A stretch of 64,000 nucleotides of DNA from Ceratotherium simum simum (lineage: Eukaryota; Chordata; Mammalia; Perissodactyla; Rhinocerotidae), in the NCBI RefSeq assembly GCF_000283155.1, contig NW_004454195.1, positions 8,864,758 through 8,928,757 on the forward strand, given 5' to 3'. A model generated the notes under the pieces. It made no database searches. It saw only the letters and a list, made by a program, of their open reading frames with translations, and was not told the origin of the DNA. How positions within the stretch are numbered: the first letter of the stretch is position 1; the number at the start of each line of letters is the position of its first letter. Both the position numbers and the translations under genes were made by a program. Positions 42,350-54,224 of the stretch are shown here, one piece after another.

Positions 42350-42560
42350 GTTCTCTCGAGTTTTCTGTTTCACCCATTTCTTTCCCTGTCCCAGACTTCC
42401 TCCAATAGCTTCTTATTGATAGCCTCCCTAATTCCTGGCCATTACCCCTTCAGCCGGGCCTTTGCACAAGCTGCTACTTCTCAGAGTTGTCAGAGCTACT
42501 TCCTGAGTCTGCTGGCCAAGTCTAGCACTTCCCAGGCACACCCTTTCCCCTCGGCGTCAC
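42350..42560 (+). repeat. L2 LINE fragment (sense)
   Basis: 'GGCCTTTGCACAAGCTGCTA' and surrounding pyrimidine-rich bases match the L2 region that reads CCTTTGCACTTGCTGTTCCC. The 110-codon frame over it (42416-42748) is proline/serine-rich for that reason. Confidence 0.6.
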
Positions 42561-42794
42561 CTTCCCCGGGTGCTCAGCCTCCTCCTCTCAGCATCTCAGC
42601 ATCTCAGAGAGGAGAAGGGAAATACACAGAACACCCAGAAGCTGTGGAAGGAAAAATGTTCGTGTATCTTCTACAATATTCGTGTTCTCTGGGGAAAAAG
42701 AAAGCATCAACAGCCTGGTCGGACTGCTTTCTAACTGAACAGTGCTGAGGTAAAAAGTTTTTGTGTTCTATTGAAGTTAAGAATTCACTAGATA

Positions 42795-43070
42795 AATAAT
42801 ATTTATTAAAAGGCTGTTGTGTGCCAAGGTGTGCTCAAGTCTGTTAGCGATACAGTGGTGAGTAATCTATATTGACTGCCCTCTGAGACTTTACTCTAAC
42901 AGAGCACTGTGGGAGGATGTTCTCGGGTGGTGAGTCAGGTGCTCAGAAATCGATGGGTAAGATTCCTTAGAGCTGGGTTTTCACGGAGGGCTTCAAGGAC
43001 TCCTGAGGGTGAATTAGGCCTTGAACCAGAGGTAGGATTTCAACCCGATACATGTGTGTGCTTTGAGAAG
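42795..43070 (-). repeat. L2 LINE (antisense)
   Basis: 'TAATATTTATTAAAAGGCTG' (tail side), 'GCGATACAGTGGTGAGTAAT' and 'TAGGCCTTGAACCAGAGGTA' follow antisense L2. It runs into the 192-codon frame at 42909-43487. Confidence 0.6.
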
Positions 43071-46000
43071 GTAAGGGAGGGAGAGAAGATAAAACTAGTC
43101 TTTTATTTAACTGCTTCTGCGTCTGGGCAGATGAGACATAGAGTCAGAAACTTCTTTCCATCAGAAATCATGTGGTATGACCACGGACAAAGACATAGAA
43201 TGGAGATTTCTAGAACCTGGGAACCATTCTCCTTTAGGGTCATTTTATATATTTATATGCAAAAGCTGAAGCAAGAGCTTGGGCCACGTAAAGAAATGAT
43301 GCCTCCCAACCCTAGTACAAGTAGTGTTTTCAACTTGAACTTTGGACAGAAACCACACCCAGAACTAAAAATGTATTTCTCAAGTGCTGTTTCTTTGAAG
43401 TGCTCACTGTTCAAGAATCAGTATACAGGCAAGAAGGAAGGGCAAGGAAGACTGGGTAGTGGTGCTGCCCCAGGAGGGGAGTATTAAGCCACTGAAAATT
43501 CTTCCAGATAGAGATCAAATAATTCCCACCGTTTTGGACACCTCAGAGGTTGATTAGCCCCATCCTCTTTGTTAAAATATTACTGATGTATGTCATTTCT
43601 CACAAAGTGTATCATACCGTGGTGTTTGAATTATTTTCGTTATTCCTCTAAAAGATTGTTGTTTCTCTTTTGCTTTCTTACAGAAAAGTGAAGCATAGAT
43701 AGGAACTAAATGACATTGTTTTGTCATAAAGCCAAAACAAAATTCGTTGGTTCTTACCAGTAAATAAATTGTTCCTTGAAACTAATGTAAAAAGACAAAT
43801 AAATAATTTCATTCTTTTAATTCCCCAAATTTTTCACTTCTGTAAAACAATCATTTTTTAATACCAGAAAATCATTTAACCAACATATATGCATATTAAA
43901 TTTCAAGTGGTAGCTATGTAATAAATTATGTTAGATTATGCTTAGATTGAAGGAATTAATCCATCTTCTGTGTGTTCTGAGAATTATGTTAACCTTTTGC
44001 AGACACCTAAATAAGTGTGTTCCATGATTCAGAAAAAGTAATTTTCAACAAGTGTAAAATGCTTTTTAGGTGAAATAGAAAAATTAACTGTTTGAAACCT
44101 ATGTTGGAGAAAGTTAGTTTTTCAGAGTCATTTTTTCCATTTGTGCTTACATTCTGAAACAACTTCCTTACGTAGAAATCCCCAAAAATGGAAATATTAA
44201 TGGGACATAATCAGCAATCTCCCTCAGCATCTTTTATTTCCACAACTCGGGCAGGTTGTTGTCATCATGCTCTTTGAACTCAGCCATCTTCTTACACCTC
44301 CAAATCCCTCTTCTTGCCCAGTCCCTTTATCACACACGTCTTGTGACCATCTCCCTTCCAGCCTCAAGTCTCTGGCACTGGGACAGGAATTGCCCACAGT
44401 GCCAGCAGAATTGCTGCTTAGGACACCTGCATGCGTCCCGGGCTGCGTTACCTCTTTCAGTCTGCACAGAAGCCATCTTCCTGGACATCCAGACACCGTA
44501 CTTGGTGCATCTAGAAATGAAAACACTCTTGCTAAAACAGTTTTCTAAAATTTCTATTAGGTTGCTGTTCATTTCATTTTCCTTTTTTCTTCTCAAGCCT
44601 TTGTAGCTTGCATAGAACTGAAAAATTGTAATTTCTCCAAGTGCTAAAATCCAAGACTTTGATAGTCAGTCTTAATGCCTGGGGCTCCTACGAGTTGCTA
44701 CCCGTTATAAGCGTTGTAAAACTTACCCTGCAGAAGAGAACTGGGCACAAAGATTGTTCCCTTCTTCTACCATGGCAAGCCCTAGTTTTCCGGTCTCCTT
44801 TGCCTTTTCTTCTTTGTTCTCCAAGAAAAGGGGGGGATGAGATTAGGATGCTATTGTTCAGAAAGGGGACAGCTACTGCCTGTACAAACAGATATTTTTC
44901 CTTCTTTTTGGCAACCTCAGTTGCTCTACCTGTTTCTGGCGCTCCTGCTTCTGCTTATGAGCAGCCTCCCTCCCTCCACTTTCAGGAGACTAATAAATTA
45001 AATATACAGATGTCAGTTGGTTACTGCATATCTACCAGCTCACATAATTCAGAATAGTTATTCAGCACCTGTCTTAAGTGAGTTTCTTGCCCCTTCTCTG
45101 TCACCACCACATCAAGCACAGTGTAGATTAAAGGCTAGTAGTCAAGGTGAGAGCTGTCCACTGGGTAATGTTAGTCCGTCACTCCCTTTAGCGGAGCAGA
45201 TTAGCTGCCAATTGGTATCTTGTTGCTGTCATCGGAGTTTACAATCCAGGTTCCCAGCTTTGCTGGAGATCTATTTCTGTGCCCCAGCAATGACGCCAGT
45301 TGTCCTAGCAACCTGCTGGCTGGCACTTCCCTAAAGGCAAGCAAGGGAGTGGCAGTGGAAGAGGGTGGCCTCCAGAGGGTCAGAAAGGGAGTTGGCGGTC
45401 ACCTTGCTCAAAGAGGATTTTCCATTTCCTTCATCTGGGTAGGCCTCCAGGAAGAGGATGTCAGTATCATGGGAGTGTCGCTTACTAAGGATCGTGGACC
45501 ACATGGTCTTTCTGGTACAGATAGCATCCTGTGGAGAATAACAAGACTGATTAATGGATAGTCCAGGCAGAATGTGTGGACTGCCAGGCCAGGATGTTAG
45601 TCGCTCTCAGAACATTAGATGATATCAGTTTTTCTTGTGAATTGGGTTAATGTTGCGGTTTATCAGCACTGGCATTCAGAGCTGGGGACACGGGTAGTTA
45701 TTTGGGAGGAATCAGAGGTCAAGAGAGGGAAGATGAAGGGAAACACCACTACAGTCTATCTTGGCTCCTTTTCCTGTTGACAGGTCTGACCTGAAAGCAG
45801 TTTGGTGTAACTAGAGCTTTCTTACTGGGCTGCAGTAATTTATCCGTGTGCCCAGCATTGAAAAGGAACACTACTCACCTTGTCCTCTTCTTTTTAATTA
45901 CTCTCCTCCTCCTCCTTTTTTGTCAAATTGAATTGGCACTAAATGATTTTTCCCCCTTTTCTGATTTGGATCCAAAAGAACTTAGAAGTCCTGAGGATTA

Positions 46001-46972
46001 TATCCTAAAGTGCCTAACCTAGTTGGCCTTGCCTATATTAAGTCTAAAATGAGGCAGTCAATTGACATTGGATGTCGTGGAGACTTTATTCTATAGCCAC
46101 TTCATTGTGGAAGCCTCTAGCCAAGGACTTTGGCTGGCATTTTCTCCTAGGAGTGCTTCTGTCTGTGTTGGCATGGAGATGTCAGGACATTTTTCACAAA
46201 GAAAGAACTAATGGTGGGTCTACCTGCAAACCTTGTTGGGAGATGGGAAGCAAGAGAATCTGATAAAAGGGTTGTCTCCAGAACATTTGAAACCCACAAA
46301 TGACATAAAATATTATTAGTACCTTTCCTTTCATCACTAAAAGAATTTTTATACTCTCAGAGACCTCTTATTATTTGCTCCACTGAAGGACAATACTTAG
46401 ATGGATAAGTGCCTGTAATTGTGTCTTCATGATGGAGAAGCCAGTTAGAGTGTAACCGAACATTTCTAGCACACTTTGTATACTAGCAAATATTAATTCC
46501 CTCTTCCATACTTGGAATAAGGATAGATATTGAAGATCTGGGGCTGGAATTAAGAGAAATGATATTTGGAGAAAAAAGAAACTCCAAGGTAGTTATTTGT
46601 AGTTTCAGAGCATCCTATGTTTTCAAGATGTTTCTTAACAACTAAAATAAAATAAATCAGTTTTGTTGGACAAGTTTGTGGTGTGCCCAACAGGTCATTA
46701 TTTTAAGTTGTTGAAATAGTTTAAATTGTAAAACACAATTGTGTTCCTAGAACAATAATGACTGTTAGGTGCATTTTGATATTGTAGAGAAGTAGAATTT
46801 TTTTTTAAGATGATTATGTAACTCTTAATTCAATATTTAATGGTAAATAGTCATTCTTCATGGTGCACAGGCAGTGGTCAGTTCTCTCAGATTGATATGA
46901 ATAATAAATATAGCGAATGTGAATCACTTTAAAGCTGGAAGATTAAAATCCTTCTCTAGGTTTGAGGATAGC
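43071..46972. other. Long single-copy block
   Basis: No repeat is recognised in about 3.9 kb. Frames at 42909-43487, 44256-44606, 44641-45057 and 45017-45561 are fairly open but have no domains, and their predicted residues show no conserved pattern. The RFX-type motif at 45299 lies here. Confidence 0.45.
45299..45312 (+). promoter_or_regulatory. X-box-like RFX motif
   Basis: GTTGTCCTAGCAAC is close to the palindromic RFX X-box (GTTGCCATGGCAAC): both half-sites GTTG and CAAC are kept at normal spacing. RFX factors regulate ciliary and immune genes. With no promoter in view, this could be an enhancer site or chance. Confidence 0.3.
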
Positions 46973-47280
46973 TTTTTTTTTTTTTCTTTTGAGGAAGATC
47001 AGCCCTGAGCTAACATCCATGCCAATCCTCCTCTTTTTGCTGAGGAAGACCGGCCCTGTGCTAACATCTATTGCCAATCCTCCTCCTTTTTTTCCCTTTT
47101 TCTCCTCAAAGCCCCAGTAGATAGTTGTATGTCATAGTTGCACATCCTTCTAGTTGCTGTATGGGACGCCACCTCAGCATGGCTGGAGAAGCGGTGTGTC
47201 GGTGTGCGTCCGTGATCCGAAACCCGGGGGGCCAGTAGCAGAGCGCGCACACTTAACCGCTAAGCCACGGGGCCGGCCCC
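46973..47280 (-). mobile_element. ERE SINE, long composite form
   Basis: On the minus strand from 47280: head GGGGCCGGCCCCGTGGCTTA, 'CAACTAGAAGGATGTGCAAC', 'CTACTGGGGCTTTGAGGAGA', then two modules around GTTAGCACAG and GTTAGCTCAG and an A-rich tail. A clear target duplication was not found. Architecture matches the copies at 4964 and 51588. Confidence 0.92.
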
Positions 47281-47499
47281 TGATGATTGTGTTTTTTAAA
47301 AAAAAGTTCGTAAAGCGAATGATAGCCCAGTTAGGTCTCGTGAACTTCATGCTTCATACTTTTCTTTTCACGACCTACCTAGATATACGGTAATTGGAAG
47401 CACTCCTAGAATAGGAAGAAACTGTTCTTTCTCCCTCTTGAATTTGTTGTTGTCAGTCAAGGAGGTAGGTGTGAATCTAAATATTAACAAGCAGGGAGA
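47281..47499. other. No gene or repeat recognised
   Basis: Short single-copy stretch. Confidence 0.4.
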
Positions 47500-47645
47500 A
47501 GATGGAGAAGCTTTGGGCTTGTCCAGGAGCAGGAGCATCAGGCGAACAGGTTCTCTTCCCATTCCTGCCCCTCTGAGCCCATGGGCAAGCGACTTTCTTT
47601 CTCTGTGCCTCTATTTCCTTGTCTTCAAAAGGAAGATACTTATTG
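47500..47645 (+). repeat. MIR SINE fragment
   Basis: 'GGGCAAGCGACTTTCTTTCT', CTGTGCCTCTATTTCC and TTGTCTTCAAAAGG follow the sense MIR middle. Confidence 0.65.
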
Positions 47646-47684
47646 CTTCCTTTTAACAAGATCAGATTTAAAGGTATTATTCCA

Positions 47685-47860
47685 AATAAGAGGCTTTTGG
47701 AATCACGTCTGGGTTCAAATCTCAACCTGCTACTCATTAGCTGTGTGTCCTTGGGGAAACTGCCCAACTTCTCTGAGTCTCCTTGACCTCATCTGTAAAA
47801 TAAGGCTGATCATACCTACCTTGCAGGATTGTTGAGAGAATTAAATAATTAAGATAATGT
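47685..47860 (+). repeat. MIR SINE, second copy
   Basis: 'GGAATCACGTCTGGGTTCAA', 'CATTAGCTGTGTGTCCTTGG', 'CCTCATCTGTAAAATAAGGC' and 'CATACCTACCTTGCAGGATT' are a clear sense MIR. Two MIRs in the same orientation 40 bp apart could be independent insertions. Confidence 0.85.
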
Positions 47861-48429
47861 GTGTTAAATTTTAGCCCTAGTAATGGTGGCAGCTATAATG
47901 CTGTTAGGATGATAAATTTCACAGAACAAAACTTACCGTGATGTACTGCTGAAATGAACAGGTGAACAATTGCAACTTGCTAGTCTCTTTGTTGTAGAGA
48001 TGTTTTCTCTGTGATATGAATTGTCATTAACTGTCAATGTCATTGCATTGACAGTGAAGTCAGTTATGTATTGTTAAAACCTTCTGCTTCTTTGACATAT
48101 ATAGTAGAGTAATTATGACGGTGACAGTGACAACATTTGTCAGAATTATCCATGTGCGTGTGCTGAGGGCCCTTGGAATTTTAGGTGAATTTTTTAGTGT
48201 TAGTCAAATTGAAAGACACCATGAGTTTGGAAGATATGATAGTCTTACCTATAAAAAGAGTAGGGAGATTCCCAAAGGCTATTGATATGAGTGGAACCCT
48301 AAAAAAACAAAACATTAAAATATATTTTGATGTAGTTACTACATCTAGGTAGTGATCGGTAAAAATTATCTAGTCTAATTCATTGAGATTAAGGATAGAA
48401 AAAGCCGGAAGATAGATATATACATTCCT
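47861..48429. other. Single-copy sequence
   Basis: No gene or repeat is recognised apart from the inverted repeat at 48030. Confidence 0.4.
48030..48055. repeat. Perfect inverted repeat, 10-bp arms
   Basis: ACTGTCAATG (48030-48039) and CATTGACAGT (48046-48055) are exact complements around TCATTG. It could form a small hairpin. No element ends are recognised. Confidence 0.6.
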
Positions 48430-48434
48430 CTGTT

Positions 48435-49430
48435 TCTTTCAGCAAATATTTACTGTGTGTGTGCTATAAGTTAAGGCACTGCTGGGGAAAGAGATTAAAA
48501 ATAGGCGACTCCTTTACGCTGTGGCCAGTGCTCTTTTAGTGGTATGCACAGGATGCCATGAATGTAAACCAGTGTAGCATCTTCTGGGGTCAGGGAAGCC
48601 TTCATCCTCAGACCTGAAGGATGAGCAGATGACCTAAAGGATAACCAGGAAACAAAGTGGATGTTTCAGTTGGCATATACTGTGTAACAAGCCATCCCAA
48701 CATTTAGTGGCTTACAACAACAAACATGTATAATTTCTTCTGATTCTGCAGGTTAGCTGGGCCATTCTCCTCTGGACTGGTTGGTCCAGGATGGCCTCAC
48801 TCATATGTCTGACTGTTGGAAGGCTAGTTGGGAGGGGCGAGCTTCAGCTTGGACAGCTTGTCTCTGCTCCATGTGGTCTCTCATCCCTAGTAGGCTAGTG
48901 TGAGCTTCTTCAGATTGTGATCTCAGGGTTCCCAAGAGCAGCAAGAGAGGACGAACTCCAGAACACAAGTGCTTTTCAACCTCTGCTTGCAAGATCTTTG
49001 CTCATTTCCCTTTGGCCAAAGGAAGTCACCTAATAAGTCCAGATTCAAGGGATGGGGGAAACACCAGCTTTAATGGCATGGTGGACAACGTGTGCTAAGC
49101 TCGGAGGTAAGGGAGGACATGGCATGTTGGAAAACCACAAGTAGTCCAGAGTGGCTAGAGTAGAGCAAGCCAGGAGTGTCAAGGGAAGAGGCTAGATCAC
49201 AGTGTTTTTTCGCTAAGCTCTGCTGAGGAGTTTGGAGTTTATCTTGAAGACAGGAGAAGAGTCACTGAAAGATTTTAAGCAGGATGTTGACATGATCAAT
49301 AAGACATCTGAAAACATGATTAGATGGCAAAAGCGTAAAAGTGTTTGTTAGCCTAAACAGTTCAGGGAAGTTTCCAAAGAGACGTCCCAGAGATAGCGAG
49401 AAGACAGAAATACTACAACTGGGAGGTGGT
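48435..49430 (-). repeat. L2 LINE (antisense), split by an old LTR-like element
   Basis: The left part has 'CAGCAAATATTTACTGTGTG' and 'GGGTCAGGGAAGCCTTCATC'. The right part resumes with 'CCAGAGTGGCTAGAGTAGAG', 'GGAGTTTGGAGTTTATCTTG' and 'GCAGGATGTTGACATGATCA'. The order agrees with antisense L2 when 48668-49070 is removed. Confidence 0.7.
48668..49070 (-). repeat. Old LTR-like element inside L2, family not assigned
   Basis: 'GTAACAAGCCATCCCAACAT', 'TTAGTGGCTTACAACAACAA', 'GCAGGTTAGCTGGGCCATTC', 'CTGCTCCATGTGGTCTCTCA' and 'CCAGATTCAAGGGATGGGG' follow a common mammalian element of MaLR/MLT appearance. Confidence 0.5.
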
Positions 49431-51587
49431 TCCAGGTTGACATGTGCTTTCTAAACAGTGTGACCAGAAGAGGATGGGGGTCCTCCAAGGTATGTCAGAA
49501 AATACAGAGGCTCAGGCCATGAGCACTATCTGTATGAAGTCGGCAGGGAGAACCTGGAACATGCTGAGGGAGCTGGAACTTGCCAGCAGTGTTCATCGTA
49601 TCACTCATTGGTGGGGTCCTACCAGACTCCTGTGTGCTGGGGGTTCCCGATAAATTCCTACTGTTGGACTGATTGAAAGACAGTCTCTGGAAGTGTCTTC
49701 TCCTGGTAGGTAACATTACGGTGTCAGCCAGCTGAAAACTCTTTGCTTTCCAACAGATTTCCCTATGACCTCAAAATAGTATGTTCCAAGGGCCCTTGGG
49801 CTCTCTAAAATGTCCTTTACCCTCGGATGGGGCCAGCACCCACCCATTAATTTCAAGAACTGACCTTTTAACTGTGCTATTAAGTGCAACTCTTTAAAAA
49901 TACTAAAATAGAAATGACTGTTTCATTTCACTAAATTCAAGTCACCGAGAGTGAGAACTTGTGGTTTTCACTGGTACGTTTGGGAGCCAGTTTATTGTCA
50001 CCGAAACTGCACGATATTGGTGGGAGTAGCGGGTACTTTTCAGGCCTCGAGGTTAGAACTCAAGTGTTGAAAGTGCTATCTTTTAGAGATAAAAAATGGG
50101 GAAGGGGACACCTAAATGTGCATTAAGCAGGTAATAATTTGCTGTGTTTTCTTTCTAATTTTTCAGTAAAAAAAAATTCAGAACAGTGTAGACAGGGTGG
50201 TACAGGCTGTTGAGGATAGCCTCTGATTTCTGCTCTTTGCCTTGAGGGACACCTTCCCGAGCCATATAATTGAGAATAAGTGGAAATTGAGAGGTAGAGG
50301 AAGACAAGAAGGAAAACTAAAAACCCAGAACATGATCCTCCAGGGGCAGGCAGGCCACTTTTGTAGCTCAGAGTCTTACCTTTTCCCACTTAAAGAGTTT
50401 TAACAGCCTTTTACCCATCAACTTCTTATAAGATGGATACTTGGCCATATTAGCTCTTCATTGTGTGCTCACTGATAGGAGTCTTATGTCAGCATTGAAT
50501 TCAGTCGGGGCTACCACTCTGCACATGTGGAGCTGGTGGCTTAGCTCCTGTGCCTGCCAGGTGTTAACCACCAGGCACCGCTACCTGAATGGGATGCAAT
50601 TTGAAAGACAGGAGAAGGTTTGAGAAATCTCAGGGCTGGGTCAGAGGCTAAAGGCATTTGTTTGCTGCTGAGAAACAGCAAGCATTTTAGACATTTTTAT
50701 CAGAGAGACTTAGTTAAACAATTATGTGGAGGACTGATAAAGAAATGTGCGATAGGGGACCTCATAATTTAAAGTGCCCGAATTTGGCGAGCTTCATAAT
50801 CATGTGAAATGGAAATGAAAACATGGCATGTTTTGGAATTCCTGATTCTGTTTATTTGCTTTAATAGCAGATCATTGCATAAACACTGACTCATTGCATT
50901 CGATACCGAAAGGAAGATATGGTTTGCTGTGCCCAGTCTGGTCTGGCTTCTAGCACAGAGTCTAGAAGAAGTACCAGGTAAAGGAGAGAGCTCACAGGAT
51001 AGGTGCTTAAGGAATGTCCAACTCCTCTGTTGATTCTGTGCGAATCCATGATGTTACATGAGATTTTGCATGAAATATTAATCAAAATAATATATTTCTC
51101 TTTATAAATACGTATTCACTCTGTTCTAGAGTATATAGAGTATAGAAGAGGAAAATAGAATCTTCTTATTTTTGGAAGGCGGATGAAGATGCAGGTGTGT
51201 GTATTCTGCCACCTGTGTATTATTTCGCTAGGTTTTGTCAGCTTGTTTTCTTACCCACCTGTGCTTTCTATGGTACCTTAAGTGATGTAACCATGCTAAT
51301 CTGCAAGGAACACGGGTACAAAGTTAGAGTCAACGCTAGGATCAGAAACACCTCCTGTTACTTACTTTTTTAGAAATTTTAATAATACTGTGAAGTCTGA
51401 ACGAGTGGAACTTTTTTCAAAGCTACATTTGATTGTCTCCTTGATTAATATACGAGGGCAGTCGTGGTGATCTAAGGTCTGACAGGTGGTGTGGAGATTG
51501 ACAAAGTAATGCCTGTTAAGTATTCTGAGTGTCTTAAAAGGAAAGAGAGGCTATCCTGATTCAGAATATTGTTGCTCTCCCACCTTG
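49431..51587. other. Long single-copy block
   Basis: No gene or repeat is recognised. 50640-50900 is the best candidate conserved non-coding stretch: repeat-free, with AAACAATTATG, TAATTTAAAG and a homeodomain/SOX-like composition. Confidence 0.45.
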
Positions 51588-51898
51588 CTTTTTTTTTATT
51601 TGTGAGGAAGATCAGCCCTGAGCTAACATACATGCTAATCCTCTTCTTTTTGCTGAGGAAGACGGGCTCTGAGCTAACATCCATTGCCAATCCTCCTCCT
51701 TTTTTTTTTTTCCGCCTTTTCCCCCTAAAGCCCCAGTAGATAGTTGTACATCATAGTTGCACATCCTTCTAGTTGCTGTATGTGGGACGCGGCCTCAGCA
51801 TGGCTGGACAAGGGGTGCGTGGGTGCGTGCCCGGGATCCAAACCCGGGCCGCCAGTAACAGAGCTTGCACTCAACTGCTAAGCCATGGGGCCGGCCCC
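51588..51898 (-). mobile_element. ERE SINE, long composite form
   Basis: Same architecture as 4964-5280: head, B-box-like GGGTTTGGATCCCGGGC, 'CAACTAGAAGGATGTGCAAC', 'CTACTGGGGCTTTAGGGGGA', two GTTAGCTCAG-type modules and an A-rich tail. The decayed target duplication CCCACCTTGCTTTT (51579-51592) versus CCCACCCGCCTTTC (51895-51908) partly agrees. Confidence 0.92.
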
Positions 51899-51942
51899 AC
51901 CCGCCTTTCTTTTGTGTGAACTTTCCTGACGTTACAGTAGGG

Positions 51943-51977
51943 TCTGTCTCTCTCTCTCTAACACACACACACACACC
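51943..51977 (+). repeat. (TC)n(AC)n microsatellite
   Basis: TCTGTCTCTCTCTCTCT followed by (AC)8. It produces low-complexity arginine/glutamate and valine/cysteine stretches in the minus-strand frame. Confidence 0.9.
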
Positions 51978-52935
51978 CCGGCACGTTCTGCTGAAGGCAT
52001 CCCAGCTACAGAGGGATGAGATGACTCCAGAGGGCATGGCAGCCTTGCATTCAGCCGGCTTTCTAGTCTCACTCTATGATGTGCACATAAAGTCATAGCT
52101 GGGCACTTATCTTGACATTAAAGCCCCTCTGATCCAATCTGTATTATCTGTTACATCATTCACAGATCTAAATACTGATTGCAGCAAACACAGAAATGCA
52201 GAGCTCTAAGACATATGTATTTACTGATTCCGTCTCAATCTTAAATTTACTAACCATATTTCAGTTTATGAAACCGAACACTCAAAATTAGTTCCCACAA
52301 TTAAATAAGTAGCCATGGTTGAAAATGGTTTAGCAGATTCCGTGTTTATCTTCCGATAAAACTCTTTTCAGCTTTTGTGTTGTGACTTGTTTTATTGCTG
52401 AGAGTCTTTCAGATAGAAGGGAGAGTGTTGGAATGAGATAGCAGAGCAGAACTTGTATGAAAACCTGAGGCTAAAGGGCCTTGGTGGCATGGGAAAAATT
52501 TCCAAGTAGACACAGTTTGATTTCAGCAGTTTCTGCCTGTCCCATCAGTATCTCACCTCCCTCTTCTTCCTTTCGGATCTCATCTTTCCCCTCTCCCAAA
52601 TGCCTCAAATCAGTTCATGTACCTCGATTGACCTGTGGAAAAACACAGTGTGATAAAGACACATTAAGCTGATAGGGACCTTGGCCAGGATAACTGCATT
52701 TTACCAGGGCTCAGGGATCCAAGGATTGAATTTTTTTAATAGTGGAATTTCAGCTGATCCCGAGGGAGATCTTTTTGGTGTCATTTCTTCTAACATATTA
52801 GGAAGCAAGCAGCTGCCCACCCAGTCATACATGCTACCCATTCTGACTTCTATCCAATAACTTTCCATGTAAAATAACTAATAACTTAATCTTAATAATC
52901 TAATTAACTTTGCCTATAAATTTCAAAGCTGTGGT
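51978..52935. other. Single-copy sequence
   Basis: No gene or repeat is recognised. 52130-52340 is repeat-free and AT-rich and may be conserved non-coding DNA. Confidence 0.4.
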
Positions 52936-52947
52936 ATGCTTCACCAA

Positions 52948-53382
52948 CTTTCTTTTTTTCCCAATTTTAAAATTGTGATAAAATACACATAACGTAAAAT
53001 TTACCATCTTAACCATTTTTAAGTGTACAGTTCAGTGGCATTAAGTACATTCACGTTGTTGTGAAGCCTCCAGAATGCTTTTCATCTTGCAAAACTGAAA
53101 CTCTATGCTTAAACAATAACTCTCCATCCACCCTCCTCCCAGCCCCTGGCAAGCACCATTCTACTTTCTGTCTCTATGAATTTAACTACTCTGGTACCTC
53201 ACATACGTGGAATCATACAGTGTTTGTCTTTTTATGGCTGACTTATTTCACTTAGCATAATGCCCTCAAGATTTATCCATGTTGTAGCATGTATCAGAAT
53301 TTTCTTTCTTTTTAAGGCTGAATAATATTCCATCATATGGATATACCACATTTTGTTTATCCATTTATCCATCCACTGATAG
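52948..53382 (-). mobile_element. 5'-truncated L1 LINE
   Basis: 'CCATCTTAACCATTTTTAAG', 'CAGTTCAGTGGCATTAAGTA', 'CATCTTGCAAAACTGAAACT', 'CAGCCCCTGGCAAGCACCAT' and 'GGCTGAATAATATTCCATCA' are the antisense L1 3' region. The flanks ATGCTTCACCAA (52936-52947) and ATGCTTCTCCTA (53383-53394) agree at ten of twelve and are probably the target duplication. It is similar to the L1 at 15300 but ends earlier. Confidence 0.9.
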
Positions 53383-53394
53383 ATGCTTCTCCTA

Positions 53395-53490
53395 ATAGAA
53401 TTGAAGGTTCTTAAGGACAGAACTCTTGTATAACTTATGTTGGTTTTTCAGGCCCTAGTAAAATGGTCACACACAGACAGCTCTAATAAA
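53395..53490 (+). repeat. L2 LINE 3' end (sense)
   Basis: 'TTCTTAAGGACAGAACTCTT' and 'AGGCCCTAGTAAAATGGTCA' with CTCTAATAAA follow the L2 end. Confidence 0.5.
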
Positions 53491-53494
53491 CCAC

Positions 53495-53590
53495 TTATTC
53501 GTTCATTCATCAGGCATTTATTGAGTGCCCACTCTGTGTCTGCAAGTGAATCTTAAAATTCTGCCTTTCTAGAAGTTTCAAGTGTCCAAA
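53495..53590 (-). repeat. L2 LINE tip (antisense)
   Basis: 'TCGTTCATTCATCAGGCATT' and 'TATTGAGTGCCCACTCTGTG' are the L2 tail complement. It lies head-on against the previous sense L2. Confidence 0.6.
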
Positions 53591-54198
53591 GACCAACTCC
53601 TTCCACTCCACAGTTTTAAGAGTTTAGAAACCTTCAAATCTACCTTCATATATTTTAGGTGCAGAGACTTGGTCCAGATGAGTGAATCAATCTCTCAAAT
53701 AGTTTTCTGTCACAAATCTGTCACCCAGTTTTTTCTGCTTCTGTTTGGAAGAAGCATCAATCTAAGTAAGTGTACGTTTTTATATTCAAATATAAGACAA
53801 TGAGATGGCCATCTATGTCCCTTCTACCTTCTAGAAGTGACTCTAATGTACTGTTTTTCCCCCTTGCTGCTGAGGAATAATTCAGTGTACATTCTCAAAC
53901 AGCACTGAGAACTTCTGGTTGCTGTAAATCTCCATGTTTCTAGTATCAGGGATGTACATTTTTATAAATACATGCATTCACTTATCATGTTAACAGCAGT
54001 CTCCTCAGAAAGGGGACTGAGATTTGGTTAATGTGTTCTGCATTGATCTGTAACTGTGTACCTCAGTGTATACTAGCAACTCATAGCCCAGGGATAACAT
54101 ACACTGCTTCGTGGTTTCAGTGACTGTTCATTTATCCCACAGCAACTCCCTTGGAAACAGAAGTTACTCTGATAACAGCTTCCTGGTACTCTCCCCTC

Positions 54199-54224
54199 TA
54201 TAAGGTAATAGTTATTACCTTATA
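54199..54224. repeat. Near-perfect 26-bp palindrome
   Basis: TATAAGGTAATA and TATTACCTTATA are exact complements separated by only GT, giving 12-bp arms. It is longer than expected by chance for a single 64-kb window, although AT content raises the odds. Confidence 0.7.

Noticed and set aside
42909..43487. 192-codon plus-strand frame
   Set aside because: It begins inside an antisense L2, has no recognised domain and shows no splice or promoter context.
44256..45561. Chain of overlapping frames (116, 93, 138, 105 and 113 codons) with minus-strand partners
   Set aside because: Frames shift along the stretch, open frames occur on both strands, and the residues show no family resemblance. Low TAA/TAG density from base composition explains it.
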